DNA of 64,000 bases from an uncultured Bacteroidales bacterium (GTDB lineage Bacteria > Bacteroidota > Bacteroidia > Bacteroidales > P3): the NCBI GenBank assembly GCA_900315335.1, contig OMYR01000020.1:24458-88457 (forward strand), written 5' to 3'. A model generated the notes under the pieces. The model did no database searches. It saw nothing but the letters and a program-made list of their open reading frames with translations, and had not been told where the DNA came from. A program made the translations under genes and the position numbers. Position 1 is the first letter of the stretch; every line of letters starts with the position of its first letter. Positions 36,531 to 45,871 of this stretch are shown piece by piece.

Positions 36531-39500
36531 ATGAGTATTTATGAATCATCGGTAAAACGACCCGTATTGGTGTCTATCGCTTTTATAGCGGTGATGATAA
36601 TGGGTTTGTTTTCGTATAGCAAATTAAGTATAGATTTGTTGCCGGACTTCGATATGAATATGGCAATGGTGTTTGTAACTTATCCCAACGCAAGTGCGGA
36701 GGACGTTGAAAACAATGTAACCAAATTATTGGAATCTGCACTATCCACCGTAGATGATTTGAAACAAGTTACTTCTACTTCAAAGGATAACGTGTCTATT
36801 GTTAGTGTAGAATTTAACTGGGGAACGGATTTGGATGTTGGAGTAAATAATATTCGAGATAAACTTGAACTTATTAAGATGAGTTTGCCTGACGGAGCAT
36901 CTTCTCCTATGATTTTCAAGTTATCAACAAGTATGATGCCGGTTGTTATATATTCCGTCGATGCACAAGAATCTTTTTCGGCGTTGTATAAAATTTTGGA
37001 CGACAATGTATCCAATCCATTACAGCGTATAAAAGGTGTTGGTAGTGTAACTATCGCCGGCGCTCCCGAAAGAGAAATCGTTGCATTGGTAGATCCTCAA
37101 AAAATGGAGGCTTACAATCTTACCGTAGAGTCCATAGGCGGTCGTATTGCAGCAGAAAACTTGAATATGCCGTCAGGTAAATACTATATGGGTAATGAAA
37201 GTTATACTCTTCGTATAGAAGGTGAGTACAAAGAGAGTGAGCCTTTGAATGATATTGTTGTTGCCAATGTAAATGGCGGACCTATATATATGCGTGATAT
37301 AGCAACCGTTCGAGATTCATTGCAAGAACATGTACAACAGAGTTTTATCAACGGCAAACAAGGTGCAACAATCGTTGTGTCTAAACAAAATGGTGCAAAC
37401 TCAGTAGAGGTAATGGAAAATATCAATAAGGCATTGCCTTCAATTACGAAGAATTTACCGCCTGATATTAAAATTACCGAAGTTATGAACTCAACGGATA
37501 ATATTATAAACTCTATTAATTCGTTGAAAGAAACAATCTTGCTTGCATTCTTGTTCGTTATCATGGTCATTATGTTCTTCTTGGGCGAATGGCGTTCGGC
37601 ATTGATTGTAATCATTACAATACCTATATCCTTGATTGGAGCGTTCATATATCTGTTTGCAACAGGTAATACTTTGAATATGATAACCATGTCGGCTTTG
37701 ACAATATCCATTGGTATGGTGGTCGATGATGCTATCGTGGTTATGGAAAACATCACAAAACATATAGAAAGGGGTGCTAAGCCGAGAGAAGCCGCAATCT
37801 ATGGTACCAATGAGGTCGCATCGGCTGTTGTGGCTACTACACTGACTCTGATTGCGGTATTCTTCCCATTCACATTGCTTGGCGGTATGGCAGGTATAAT
37901 GTTCAAACAATTAGGTTGGATGATGTGTATCATTATGGTTGTTTCCATTATATGTGCATTGACTTTAACCCCTATGCTTTGTTCTTTGCTATACAAACGT
38001 CGTGTTTTGAATAATAAACAAATTGAGCAAAAACCACAGAAAGTTAGCTTTATCAATAAAGTTGGTAATTCTATCAAACATGCTTTGGATAAATTGGATA
38101 ATGCTTACGAAAAACTTTTGTCTTGGTGCGTAAATCATAGACCTACGACTATTATTATATCTGTTGTGATATTTGTTGTTTCGATAGGTTTAGTAAAATT
38201 TATTGGTACAGACTTTATCCCTGCAAGTGATAACGCTCAAATTTCAGGAAGCATAGAGTTGCCGGCAGGTGCAAGTGTTGAAAGGAGTAAAGTTATTGCT
38301 GAGCGTTTCTATAAATATGCAAGAGAGAATTTCCCTGAATTGAAGAATATGACCTACACCGTAGGTACGCCTTCTGATGATGAGAGCAGTTCTTTTGCGT
38401 TGATGCAAACTTCGGGTGATAACTATATATCTTTCCGTATGAAATTTGTTGATATTGCAGACCGTGATAGAGATATTTACGAAATGTCTGATTTGCTTCG
38501 TAAGGAATTGGCTTCGTATCCTGAAATAACTCGTTCATCGGTTATTGCCAGCGGAAACCAAGGTGGTATGTCAGGCGGTTCAACAATAGAGGTTCAGATT
38601 TTGGGTTATGATTTTGAAACGACGACAAGACTTGCCAACCAGTTTAAGGAAAGAATGGAAAAAGTCAAAGGTTTAAGAGACGTAACCATTTCACGTAAAG
38701 ACTATGTTCCTCAAATCAATATCGATTTCGATAGAGAAAAACTTGCCGCTAATGGATTGAGTGTATCTTCTGCTTCTTCGTTTGTTCGTAATCGTATGAA
38801 TGGTATGACGGCATCTCTGTTCCGTGAAGACGGAGATGAGTATAAAATCAAGGTACGTTACGCAGAAGAGTTCAGAAACAGTGTTGAGGATTTGGAGAAT
38901 ATTACCTTGTATGGTTCAAATGGAAAGCCTATCAAGTTGGCAGAAGTTGCAACTGTTGTAGAAACATTTGCTCCACCTGAGATTGAGCGTCAAGACCGTG
39001 AGCGTATAGTTAAAGTTACAGCAACTTTGTTTGGAACAACGGTTGATATTGCTAAGGCAGAAATTGAGAAAATACAAAATGATTTGAGTATACCTTCCAA
39101 TATCGCCATTGAATTAGGTGGTACGGTTGAAGACCAAGGCGACACCTTTGGAGATTTGGGATTGTTGGGACTTATTATCATAATCTTGGTATATTCTGTT
39201 ATGGCAGGTCAGTTTGAGAGTTTCCGTTCGCCGTTTATCATTATGTTCTCTGTACCATTTGCTTTGACGGGTATGTTATTGGGCTTGTTTATAACAGGTG
39301 GAACTATAAATATGATGTCATTGATTGGTGCGATAATGTTAATTGGTATTGTTGTGAAGAATGGTATTGTGCTTGTGGATTATATCAATTTGAATAGAGA
39401 GAGGGGTATGAGTACTATTCGTGCAATAGTTTCGGGTGGTAAATCACGTTTGCGTCCGGTACTTATGACAACTGCAACAACCGTTTTGGGTATGTTACCG

Positions 39501-39689
39501 ATGGCGTTAGGTATTGGAGAAGGTAGTGAGATGTGGCAGCCGATGGGTATTGTTATCGTATTTGGTTTGACGATTTCTACACTTGTTACATTGGTACTTA
39601 TTCCGTCTGTTTATGGTTTGTTTGCTGTAAGCAAGATGAGGAGTGAAAGAAAACGTTTTTGGAAAAAATTAAAAAAGGAGAACAGATAA
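36531..39689 (+). CDS. RND efflux pump, inner-membrane permease
   Basis: Proton-driven exporter of 1052 residues with 12 transmembrane helices and two large periplasmic loops. It starts MSIYESSVKRPVLVSIAFIA; helix 4 has SIGMVVDDAIVVMENITKH with the paired Asp residues for proton relay. VFFPFTLLGGMAG and the second-half LIGIVVKNGIVLVDYIN are standard for the AcrB/HAE1 branch, so drugs, bile salts or lipids are more likely substrates than metals. No heavy-metal (CusA) motifs were noted. It is followed with no gap by a small PII-like gene. Confidence 0.94.
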   Translation: MSIYESSVKRPVLVSIAFIAVMIMGLFSYSKLSIDLLPDFDMNMAMVFVTYPNASAEDVENNVTKLLESALSTVDDLKQVTSTSKDNVSIVSVEFNWGTDLDVGVNNIRDKLELIKMSLPDGASSPMIFKLSTSMMPVVIYSVDAQESFSALYKILDDNVSNPLQRIKGVGSVTIAGAPEREIVALVDPQKMEAYNLTVESIGGRIAAENLNMPSGKYYMGNESYTLRIEGEYKESEPLNDIVVANVNGGPIYMRDIATVRDSLQEHVQQSFINGKQGATIVVSKQNGANSVEVMENINKALPSITKNLPPDIKITEVMNSTDNIINSINSLKETILLAFLFVIMVIMFFLGEWRSALIVIITIPISLIGAFIYLFATGNTLNMITMSALTISIGMVVDDAIVVMENITKHIERGAKPREAAIYGTNEVASAVVATTLTLIAVFFPFTLLGGMAGIMFKQLGWMMCIIMVVSIICALTLTPMLCSLLYKRRVLNNKQIEQKPQKVSFINKVGNSIKHALDKLDNAYEKLLSWCVNHRPTTIIISVVIFVVSIGLVKFIGTDFIPASDNAQISGSIELPAGASVERSKVIAERFYKYARENFPELKNMTYTVGTPSDDESSSFALMQTSGDNYISFRMKFVDIADRDRDIYEMSDLLRKELASYPEITRSSVIASGNQGGMSGGSTIEVQILGYDFETTTRLANQFKERMEKVKGLRDVTISRKDYVPQINIDFDREKLAANGLSVSSASSFVRNRMNGMTASLFREDGDEYKIKVRYAEEFRNSVEDLENITLYGSNGKPIKLAEVATVVETFAPPEIERQDRERIVKVTATLFGTTVDIAKAEIEKIQNDLSIPSNIAIELGGTVEDQGDTFGDLGLLGLIIIILVYSVMAGQFESFRSPFIIMFSVPFALTGMLLGLFITGGTINMMSLIGAIMLIGIVVKNGIVLVDYINLNRERGMSTIRAIVSGGKSRLRPVLMTTATTVLGMLPMALGIGEGSEMWQPMGIVIVFGLTISTLVTLVLIPSVYGLFAVSKMRSERKRFWKKLKKENR

Positions 39690-39980
39690 ATGAAAGCAGC
39701 ATTCATAGCATACAATCAAGCGTTTATAGACGAGGTTGAGCAGATTTTACATCAATTGAGTTTGAGAGGATATTCCCGTTGGGACGATATAAAGGGTAGG
39801 GGCACTAAGACCGGAGAGCCGCATTTGGGTTCTCATGCATGGCCGAGTAAAAATATGGCGACTCTTTGTGTTATGGACGATGAGATTGCGCCTATCTTGA
39901 AGAAAAGAATACAGGCATTGGACAATTCTGCTCCCGAACAGGGATTGAGGATATTCTTTTGGGACGTTATAGATGTGTAA
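39690..39980 (+). CDS. Small PII-like conserved protein at the end of the efflux operon
   Basis: A 96-residue cytoplasmic protein whose ATG follows the pump's TAA directly. The sequence has the size and alpha/beta order of ferredoxin-like PII-related proteins: MKAAFIAYNQAFIDEVEQIL, GYSRWDDIKGRGTKTGEP, WPSKNMATLCVMDDEIAPIL and a final strand RIFFWDVIDV. The T-loop equivalent would be about 33-50. PII-like proteins encoded with transporters often bind a small ligand and regulate the transporter. The family assignment is by pattern only and could be wrong, but the gene is real and translationally linked to the pump. Confidence 0.6.
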   Translation: MKAAFIAYNQAFIDEVEQILHQLSLRGYSRWDDIKGRGTKTGEPHLGSHAWPSKNMATLCVMDDEIAPILKKRIQALDNSAPEQGLRIFFWDVIDV

Positions 39981-40093
39981 ATAATTTTACACTATCGATT
40001 GAACTGTTATAAAGTTATTAAGACTTTACGGTTCTATCCCTCACTCGCTCTGCGTAATTTAAAAATTCGTTTTCATAAATTGTTGTTTTTTTT

Positions 40094-40129
40094 AGGGTAA
40101 TTGGTTTTCCAATTACCCTTTTCTTTTTT
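40094..40129 (+). terminator. Terminator of the efflux operon
   Basis: A perfect 11-bp stem (AGGGTAATTGG with CCAATTACCCT), TTTT loop, then TTTTCTTTTTT. It lies 114 bp past the last gene. Confidence 0.93.
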
Positions 40130-40176
40130 ATATGGGTGAGATGGACTTTTTTTAGTTTTATAGACTTTCTTTGTGG

Positions 40177-40256
40177 TGTAATAATGTTTTTGTGCAGTTA
40201 GGCAAATTTGTTGGTGCAGTTAGCTAAAACTTTAATGTGATTTGATAAACTGTCGC
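40177..40256 (+). repeat. Degenerate 21-bp-period repeat cluster
   Basis: TGTGCAGTTAGGCAAATTTG and TGGTGCAGTTAGCTAAAAC are successive copies about 21-22 bp apart, and TAATGTGATTTGATAAAC follows in the same phase. The core differs from the TTTAACAC type. Confidence 0.55.
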
Positions 40257-40710
40257 CATATATCATCAATTTATATTGCAGTCTATTTGATTTATTGTAA
40301 CTTTTATTCAAATTTCTGTTTAGTTCGTTTGGATTGTTGTGTGCAGACAATATTGTTATTTTGGAAATCTCTTTTGATGTTTTTGTAACGAATAAAAGTA
40401 ATGCAAAATGTTTTGGGAAAAAGGTAAAAGCATAGTACGAAACAGAAAACGTTTATAAGTAACTATAATTGTTGAATGATGAAATATTTGCCGAAAAAAT
40501 GTAATGTAAAACTATATGAAAGTAGAGTATGGGTCGTTGAAAGAAATGTGAATTGCTTGTAGAGTTGTTAAAAGAGGGTTTGGAGGGAAGATTAATGCTG
40601 CGGTTTATTTTGTGTATTGAAAAAGTGTATTATAGACTTGAATTTATATATTGTTTTACGTTGAATACAAATTGCAGTATTGACTAACTTACTTTATAGA
40701 CAAAAACAAA
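40257..40710. other. Non-coding gap with no recognised feature
   Basis: About 450 bp of AT-rich sequence with only short open frames, the longest about 40-45 codons, and none with a recognisable product. No hairpin with a T-run, no tRNA and no repeat of known family is visible. It may be the remains of a lost gene; see the note among the rejected items. Confidence 0.5.
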
Positions 40711-40750
40711 CCAATAAGACCTTTGGAAAAAAAGGTCCTATTGGCTATAT
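40711..40750 (-). terminator. Terminator after rpmE2
   Basis: A 14-bp stem (40711-40724 with 40731-40744) has a single A-C mismatch on the + strand that becomes a G-U pair in the - strand RNA, which fits its use by rpmE2. The - strand tail is TTTGTTTTTG. Confidence 0.88.
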
Positions 40751-40780
40751 CTTAATTTATTAGAAAACTTACCGACTGAA

Positions 40781-41047
40781 TTATTTATTGTTTTCTAATG
40801 GTTTGCGGTTTTTGTACTTAGACAAGTACTTATCAACTCTACCTGCTGTATCCACCAATTTAACTTTACCCGTGAAGAATGGGTGAGATGTGTTGGAGAT
40901 TTCCAATTTGATAAGTGGGTATTCAACACTGTCAATAGTAATGTTTTCCTTACTATTTGCACAAGAACGAGTCAAAAACACTTGTTCGTTGGACATATCT
41001 TTGAAAGCACAAATTCTGTAATTCTGTGGATGAATATCTTTCTTCAT
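40781..41047 (-). CDS. rpmE2: 50S ribosomal protein L31 type B
   Basis: An 88-residue ribosomal protein. It starts MKKDIHPQNYRICAFKDMSN, the type B pattern, and has HPFFTGKVKLVDTAGRVDKY near the middle and end. The zinc-binding CxxC pairs of type A L31 are missing, as expected. Type B copies often replace the zinc form when zinc is short, but in many Bacteroidota it is the only L31. It has its own promoter and terminator. Confidence 0.94.
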   Translation of the reverse strand: MKKDIHPQNYRICAFKDMSNEQVFLTRSCANSKENITIDSVEYPLIKLEISNTSHPFFTGKVKLVDTAGRVDKYLSKYKNRKPLENNK

Positions 41048-41101
41048 TGTTCTTTTATGTTTTTTTATTGTTTATTACTCTATCTGCTAAAAATCAAGTT
41101 G

Positions 41102-41109
41102 CAAAATTA
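41102..41109 (-). promoter_or_regulatory. Promoter -7 element for rpmE2
   Basis: TAATTTTGC on the - strand, about 55 bp upstream of the start codon. Confidence 0.6.
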
Positions 41110-41155
41110 CGTTTTTTTTCTGAATTATAACGTAATTAATGTAACTTTTTTGTTT

Positions 41156-43123
41156 TTATTGTTCGTTTGTCTCAGCGTTTTCTGCTGTTGTGTTCTCATT
41201 TTCAGAAGTATTGGCATCGTTTTGAGGTGTTGAAGAGTTTGTATTCTTGTCTTCCTCTTTATCCTGCAAATGTCTTAAAAGGTTGGCTTTTTCTTCCTTC
41301 AAATGATTAATTTTGCGTTCAAACTCACGTTTTAGTATTTCGGCATTCTTACTTGAAGACAAAAATCCGATATTGTTTTCCAAAGAATCGATTTGTTTCT
41401 CCAAGTTGGCTATTCTGTTGCTTATAGCCTTCTTCGCTCCACCTGCCATTTGAGCAACATTCTCCAAAAATCTTGCACCTCGTTGAGCAATCTCTTCGGC
41501 TGTAATTTGCAGTTTTTCTTTATTTTGAGCAATTATCTCGTCCCATTTCTTCTGCAATTTTATACGCTCTTGCTTTGGAGTAAAGCCTATCTCAAACCAA
41601 CGTTTTTGGAAGTCTTTCAAAGTATTTACGTTTTGAACCTTATCGTCCGTAAATTCATATTTTGAAAGTTCTTCAATCAACTCTTCTTTGGCTTTGATAT
41701 TGCCCTCAGCCTCTTGATGAGTACGCATAAAGTCTTCACTCTTCAATTTGAAGAACTCATCGCAAGCAGCCCTGAATCTTAACCAAATCTTGTCGCTCAA
41801 TGATTTCTTTACATAACCTATTTGTTTCCATTCTTCTTGTAAAGCCAACAACTCTTTGGTTGCTTGATTGTAATCCGTGCGTTTTGTTATCGCTTCGGCT
41901 TTTTCGCATATTGCAACTTTCTTGTTGTAATTCTCTTCCTCTTCTTGCTTAGAGTGTGCAAAAGCTTCCTTACGGGCAGCAAAGAAACCGTCTTTCTGTG
42001 CCTTGAACTTATTCCAAATATCTTCGTTATATTGACGTGGAACAGGACCTATGGTCTTCCATTTCTCAACCAAAGCGTTCATTTTCTCTGCGTCTTCATT
42101 CCATTGAGAGGATTTGTTACGTTCGTGTGAATTGACTTCAATTGCCATATCCAACAACTCTTGTTTTTGCTTCAAATTGCTCTCCAATTCATCGGCACGC
42201 TTTTCGTAGTATTCTCTTCTTCTTGCGTTTATATCGTCAGATGCTTTTCTGAATCTCTCCCAAACCTCATCGTTTTTGTCCGGTGGAACTGCACCTATTT
42301 GTTTCCATTGACGATGATATTCCTGCAAGATTTGGAAACTCATATTAATATCTTCGCTCAAAAGCAATTCTTCTGCTTTTTCACAAAGTGCAAGTTTGTC
42401 TTCCAAATTCTTTTTCAAATCCAAATCACGTAATTCGCGATTGATTTTGATTTTCTCATAAAATTTATTCATTAAGAAATGATAACTCTCCCAAAGGTTA
42501 TTAACCTCGCTATGAGGAACGTTACCTATTTCTTTCCATTTATCTTGTATTTTGTTGAACTCGTCGTGAACTTCTTTTAACGACAATTCACTTCCAAGAA
42601 GGTTTTTCAAATCGTCAAGCAAGACTTTCTTTTTCTTCAAATTGTCTTCCTTGATTTGCTCTTGTTCTTGTAAGTATTGCTGACGTTTTTGCTTGTAAAG
42701 GTTATACAAATCGTAAAACTCTTTCTCTACAACATCAATCAAGTTCTTGTTTTCCTCTTCATTTGTTTGCTCGCTGTTTTCCGTTGCTTGCTCATTGTTT
42801 TCTTCTTTGACCGGCTCTTGATTTTCTTGCTCAATAGTTTCTTTCGGCAGTACGGAAAAAGCATTTCTTAACAAAGGAACACGCTCTCTGAGAGTTTCAA
42901 AATCATTGTTGTTCAATAAATTTTTCAATTCTTTTACCAATTCCTCACGGGATAGGGCGGAATAACTTTTAATTATTTCGTCCAATGTGGGTTTATTGTC
43001 CTTGACATCGGCATCGGTTTGCGGTTCCTCGTTTTGAGTTTGAATCGTAACATTTTCTTCAACCTGAGCAGCATTTGTTTGCTCAGATGCCATAGCAGTT
43101 TGTTCTTTGTTCTCTGCGTCCAT
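41156..43123 (-). CDS. DUF349-repeat protein
   Basis: A 655-residue, highly charged, helical cytoplasmic protein. After a Glu/Asn/Gln-rich N-terminus of about 130 residues come five DUF349 repeats, each with a helix pair around a Trp and a conserved (W)KxIGxVP or GYVKK-type turn: WKEIGNVPHSE, WKQIGAVPPDKNDE, WKTIGPVPRQYNED, WKQIGYVKKSLSD and WFEIGFTPKQER. A C-terminal coiled coil (KKAISNRIANLEKQIDSLEN) and an acidic Asn/Thr/Glu tail follow. The family is common in Bacteroidota; its function is not established, though nucleic-acid contact has been suggested for relatives. Confidence 0.88.
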   Translation of the reverse strand: MDAENKEQTAMASEQTNAAQVEENVTIQTQNEEPQTDADVKDNKPTLDEIIKSYSALSREELVKELKNLLNNNDFETLRERVPLLRNAFSVLPKETIEQENQEPVKEENNEQATENSEQTNEEENKNLIDVVEKEFYDLYNLYKQKRQQYLQEQEQIKEDNLKKKKVLLDDLKNLLGSELSLKEVHDEFNKIQDKWKEIGNVPHSEVNNLWESYHFLMNKFYEKIKINRELRDLDLKKNLEDKLALCEKAEELLLSEDINMSFQILQEYHRQWKQIGAVPPDKNDEVWERFRKASDDINARRREYYEKRADELESNLKQKQELLDMAIEVNSHERNKSSQWNEDAEKMNALVEKWKTIGPVPRQYNEDIWNKFKAQKDGFFAARKEAFAHSKQEEEENYNKKVAICEKAEAITKRTDYNQATKELLALQEEWKQIGYVKKSLSDKIWLRFRAACDEFFKLKSEDFMRTHQEAEGNIKAKEELIEELSKYEFTDDKVQNVNTLKDFQKRWFEIGFTPKQERIKLQKKWDEIIAQNKEKLQITAEEIAQRGARFLENVAQMAGGAKKAISNRIANLEKQIDSLENNIGFLSSSKNAEILKREFERKINHLKEEKANLLRHLQDKEEDKNTNSSTPQNDANTSENENTTAENAETNEQ

Positions 43124-43197
43124 TGCTTAAATGTTTTTTTGTTTTTAAGTAGTTCGTTTTTTTACATTTCCAATATAAACATTGGAATTTCAGACTG

Positions 43198-43205
43198 CAA
43201 AATTA
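43198..43205 (-). promoter_or_regulatory. Promoter -7 element for the DUF349 gene
   Basis: TAATTTTGC on the - strand, about 75 bp upstream of the start codon. The 319-bp gap to nadD holds this and the repeat array at 43395. Confidence 0.6.
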
Positions 43206-43394
43206 TAACTTTTATTCTTTTTGCCAAAATTTATTGCCTGAAAATTGTATTTTTTTGTATTTGTAAGAGTTATTCGATATAAATATATCACTTTTTAAGC
43301 CTTAAATACAATAAAACCGAAAAATGCAGGTTATATTTAGTACTTTGTTTTTTTAACTATTGTTGCAACAGCGATTATTATAACTGAAAAAACA

Positions 43395-43440
43395 GTGTTA
43401 AACATAGGTAAAACAGTGTTAATGACGGTAAAACGGTGTC
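43395..43440 (+). repeat. 21-bp-period array abutting the nadD start
   Basis: TGTTAAACATAGGTAAAAC at 43395, TGTTAATGACGGTAAAAC at 43416 and TGTCAG at 43436 (steps of 21 and 20). The nadD ATG follows directly at 43443, so the array takes the place of the normal ribosome-binding region. It is open upstream in the nadD frame. Confidence 0.75.
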
Positions 43441-43442
43441 AG

Positions 43443-44072
43443 ATGAAAACAAAAAGCAAAATAGGATTGTACTTCGGTTCGTTTAACCCTATTCACATAG
43501 GGCATCTGATACTTGCCGAATATATACTTCAAAACTCTGATTTGACAAAGATTTGGTTTGTGGTCTCGCCTCAAAATCCATTCAAAAAACAATCCGCTTT
43601 GTTGGATAACAACACAAGGTTTCATTTGGTACAATTGGCGGTGGAGGATAACGAAAACTTTTTTGCGAGCAATGTGGAGTTTTCTCTGCCAAAACCCTCT
43701 TATACTATAAACACGCTGACTTTTTTGACTGAAAAATATCCCGATAAAGATTTTTCTCTTATTATGGGAGAGGATAATCTGAGGGCGTTGAACAAATGGA
43801 AAGATTATCAAAAAATAGTCTCACATTATAATATATATGTATATCCGAGAAAAAAAGACGTTAAAGCCGCCGAAATTATTGATACCGATATGCTGCAAAT
43901 AAACGCAATTTTAAGCGAAAATTCCCAAAGCATACATCTTATAGACGCTCCGACGATAGATATTTCGGCATCTTACATTCGTTCTCAAATACGAAAAGGA
44001 CAAAGCGTTCGTTATTTGGTGAGCGAAAAAGCTTATAAAGAAATTGAAAAAAGTGGATTGTATAAACAATAA
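43443..44072 (+). CDS. nadD: Nicotinate-nucleotide adenylyltransferase
   Basis: NAD biosynthesis enzyme of 209 residues that transfers AMP from ATP to nicotinate mononucleotide. GLYFGSFNPIHIGHLILAEY carries the GxFxPxHxGH nucleotide-binding motif; FVVSPQNPFKKQ and IMGEDNLRALNKWKDYQKI are typical, and ISASYIRSQIRKGQSVRYLV is the C-terminal ISSTxIR region. I start at 43443 because the residues upstream come from the repeat array and would precede the Rossmann strand. Confidence 0.93.
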   Translation: MKTKSKIGLYFGSFNPIHIGHLILAEYILQNSDLTKIWFVVSPQNPFKKQSALLDNNTRFHLVQLAVEDNENFFASNVEFSLPKPSYTINTLTFLTEKYPDKDFSLIMGEDNLRALNKWKDYQKIVSHYNIYVYPRKKDVKAAEIIDTDMLQINAILSENSQSIHLIDAPTIDISASYIRSQIRKGQSVRYLVSEKAYKEIEKSGLYKQ

Positions 44073-44182
44073 AATCAAAATTTTTCAGTTTTATTGCAAC
44101 CTTATTTGAAATTTTGCGTAATCCTTTACAAGTTTCAAAGGGGAAATGACTAATTTAGAGCATAAAAAACACACAAATTAAT

Positions 44183-45046
44183 ATGAGGCAGTTAAAAATA
44201 TCAAAGCAATTAACCAACAGAGAGATTACTTCTTTGGATAAGTATCTTCAAGAGATAGGTCGTTTGGAAATGATTACTCCCGAAGAAGAAGTTAAACTTG
44301 CTCAAAAGATAAAACAAGGCGATCAAAAGGCGTTGGAACGTTTGACAAAAGCCAATTTGCGTTTTGTTGTATCTGTTGCAAAACAATATCAAAATCAAGG
44401 TCTGTCTTTGCCTGATTTGATTAACGAAGGTAATGTGGGTTTGATAAAGGCTGCACAGCGATTTGACGAAACACGAGGCTTTAAGTTTATTTCTTACGCT
44501 GTTTGGTGGATAAGACAATCAATCTTGCAGGCGTTGGCAGAACATAGCCGTATTGTTCGTTTGCCGTTGAACAAGATAGGTTCGTTAAACAAAATCAATA
44601 AAGAGTTCGCACGTTTGGAGCAGGAATTTGAACGTACTCCTAACCACGAAGAAGTGGCAGAGGCTTTGAATATGACTGATTTCGATGTCAGAGAGTCTTT
44701 GCGTAACGCAGGCAAACACGCTTCAATGGACGCTCCTGTGGATAATGACGGCGAAAACACGATGTATGATTTTATGAAATCCGAAGACGGAGCAACTCCC
44801 GAAAGCGAATTGATGTACGAGAGCTTGAAAACCGAGATAAATCGTGCCATATCAACCCTGACACAAAAGGAACAAGATATAATAAAGATGTTCTTCGGTT
44901 TGGACGGCTACACACCTATGACATTGGACGAAATAGGCGAGAAATTTGATTTGACACGTGAAAGAGTCCGTCAGATTAAAGAAAAAGCCATAAAACGTTT
45001 GAAACACACGTCAAGAAGTAAAATCTTGAAATCTTATCTTGGTTAA
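44183..45046 (+). CDS. rpoD: Primary sigma factor RpoD (Bacteroidota type)
   Basis: Housekeeping sigma factor of 287 residues, short because it lacks the long N-terminal region 1.1 and non-conserved insert seen in Proteobacteria. Region 1.2 ([20 protein letters not shown]), region 2 ([46 protein letters not shown], positions about 54-116), region 3 and region 4 ([29 protein letters not shown] at the C-terminus) are complete. This is the factor that reads the TAnnTTTG promoters found through the window. It is closed by a strong terminator. Confidence 0.95.
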   Translation: MRQLKISKQLTNREITSLDKYLQEIGRLEMITPEEEVKLAQKIKQGDQKALERLTKANLRFVVSVAKQYQNQGLSLPDLINEGNVGLIKAAQRFDETRGFKFISYAVWWIRQSILQALAEHSRIVRLPLNKIGSLNKINKEFARLEQEFERTPNHEEVAEALNMTDFDVRESLRNAGKHASMDAPVDNDGENTMYDFMKSEDGATPESELMYESLKTEINRAISTLTQKEQDIIKMFFGLDGYTPMTLDEIGEKFDLTRERVRQIKEKAIKRLKHTSRSKILKSYLG

Positions 45047-45123
45047 AAGACTTTATGAAGATAAGACCAAAGAAAAAGAAGTTTTAGATGTTTGATTTTT
45101 CATAATTTTATAGTTTTTGTTGA

Positions 45124-45165
45124 AACGGATTTTGATAAATAAATTGAAATCCGTTATTTTTTTAA
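45124..45165 (+). terminator. Terminator after rpoD
   Basis: A 9-bp stem (AACGGATTT with AAATCCGTT, 14-base loop) followed by ATTTTTTTAATG. The remaining 160 bp up to folK hold nothing else I recognise. Confidence 0.88.
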
Positions 45166-45325
45166 TGTTTTATTACTTTTTTATGCGGATTTGATGTAGC
45201 GACTAATAAAGAAATAATGTACAAACACGACAAATGCTTTTTCAATCGTTGATTTGAAACATTGGATTTAGAACTGAAAAACAAAAAGGCTGTAAAGCGA
45301 ATGAAAAACTTAAAAATAAGACCTT

Positions 45326-45736
45326 ATGGAGAAAGAAAACATAATTGTTTTGTCCTTTGGCAGTAATTTGGGCGATAAGAAAAACAATATATTAAAGGCA
45401 TATAAACTCTTGGAACGGGAGTTGGGGACGATGATTAAATGCTCTTCGTTTTTGGAAACCAAGGCTTGGGGATTTGAGAGCAATGAGACTTTTGTTAATT
45501 CTTGTGCTAAATTCTCAACGACTTTAACGCCTTTTGAGAGTTTGAAAGTTATCAATGCCGTTGAACATAAACTTGGCAGGACACGCTCAAATGGTGCAGG
45601 CTATGAGGATAGGGTGATAGATATAGATATAATATTTTTCAATAACGAAACGATAGACACTTCCGAATTGAAGATACCGCACCCGTTATGGGAGGTTAGG
45701 GATTTTGTAAAGATTCCGTTAAAAGAGATTATGTGA
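45326..45736 (+). CDS. folK: 2-amino-4-hydroxy-6-hydroxymethyldihydropteridine pyrophosphokinase
   Basis: Folate-pathway kinase of 136 residues that transfers pyrophosphate from ATP to the pterin. VLSFGSNLGDKKNNILKAY, ETKAWGFESNETFVNSCAKF and LGRTRSNGAGYEDRVIDIDI (carrying the R..R...Y.DR.IDIDI signature and metal Asp residues) are clear. HPLWEVRDFVKIPLKEI closes the protein. It is somewhat shorter than the 155-160 residues of enterobacterial HPPK, mostly from tighter loops; no catalytic residue appears missing. Confidence 0.92.
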   Translation: MEKENIIVLSFGSNLGDKKNNILKAYKLLERELGTMIKCSSFLETKAWGFESNETFVNSCAKFSTTLTPFESLKVINAVEHKLGRTRSNGAGYEDRVIDIDIIFFNNETIDTSELKIPHPLWEVRDFVKIPLKEIM

Positions 45737-45819
45737 TGTTTTTTCTTGTTTGGCAGCCTTGATATGACGTTTTAAGCGACTATTTTCTTTGAAAAGCGAT
45801 GCGATAAACAAAAAATTTG

Positions 45820-45827
45820 TAATTTTG
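45820..45827 (+). promoter_or_regulatory. Promoter -7 element for the small-protein-sufS operon
   Basis: TAATTTTGC, 44 bp before the small membrane-protein start. Confidence 0.6.
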
Positions 45828-45871
45828 CAGGCATAACAATTTAGCGATAAAGCACAATAAACAATATCGAT

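Noticed and set aside
40470..40700. Possible decayed coding sequence
   Set aside because: Only short frames with no recognisable product; not strong enough for a pseudogene call without a similarity search.
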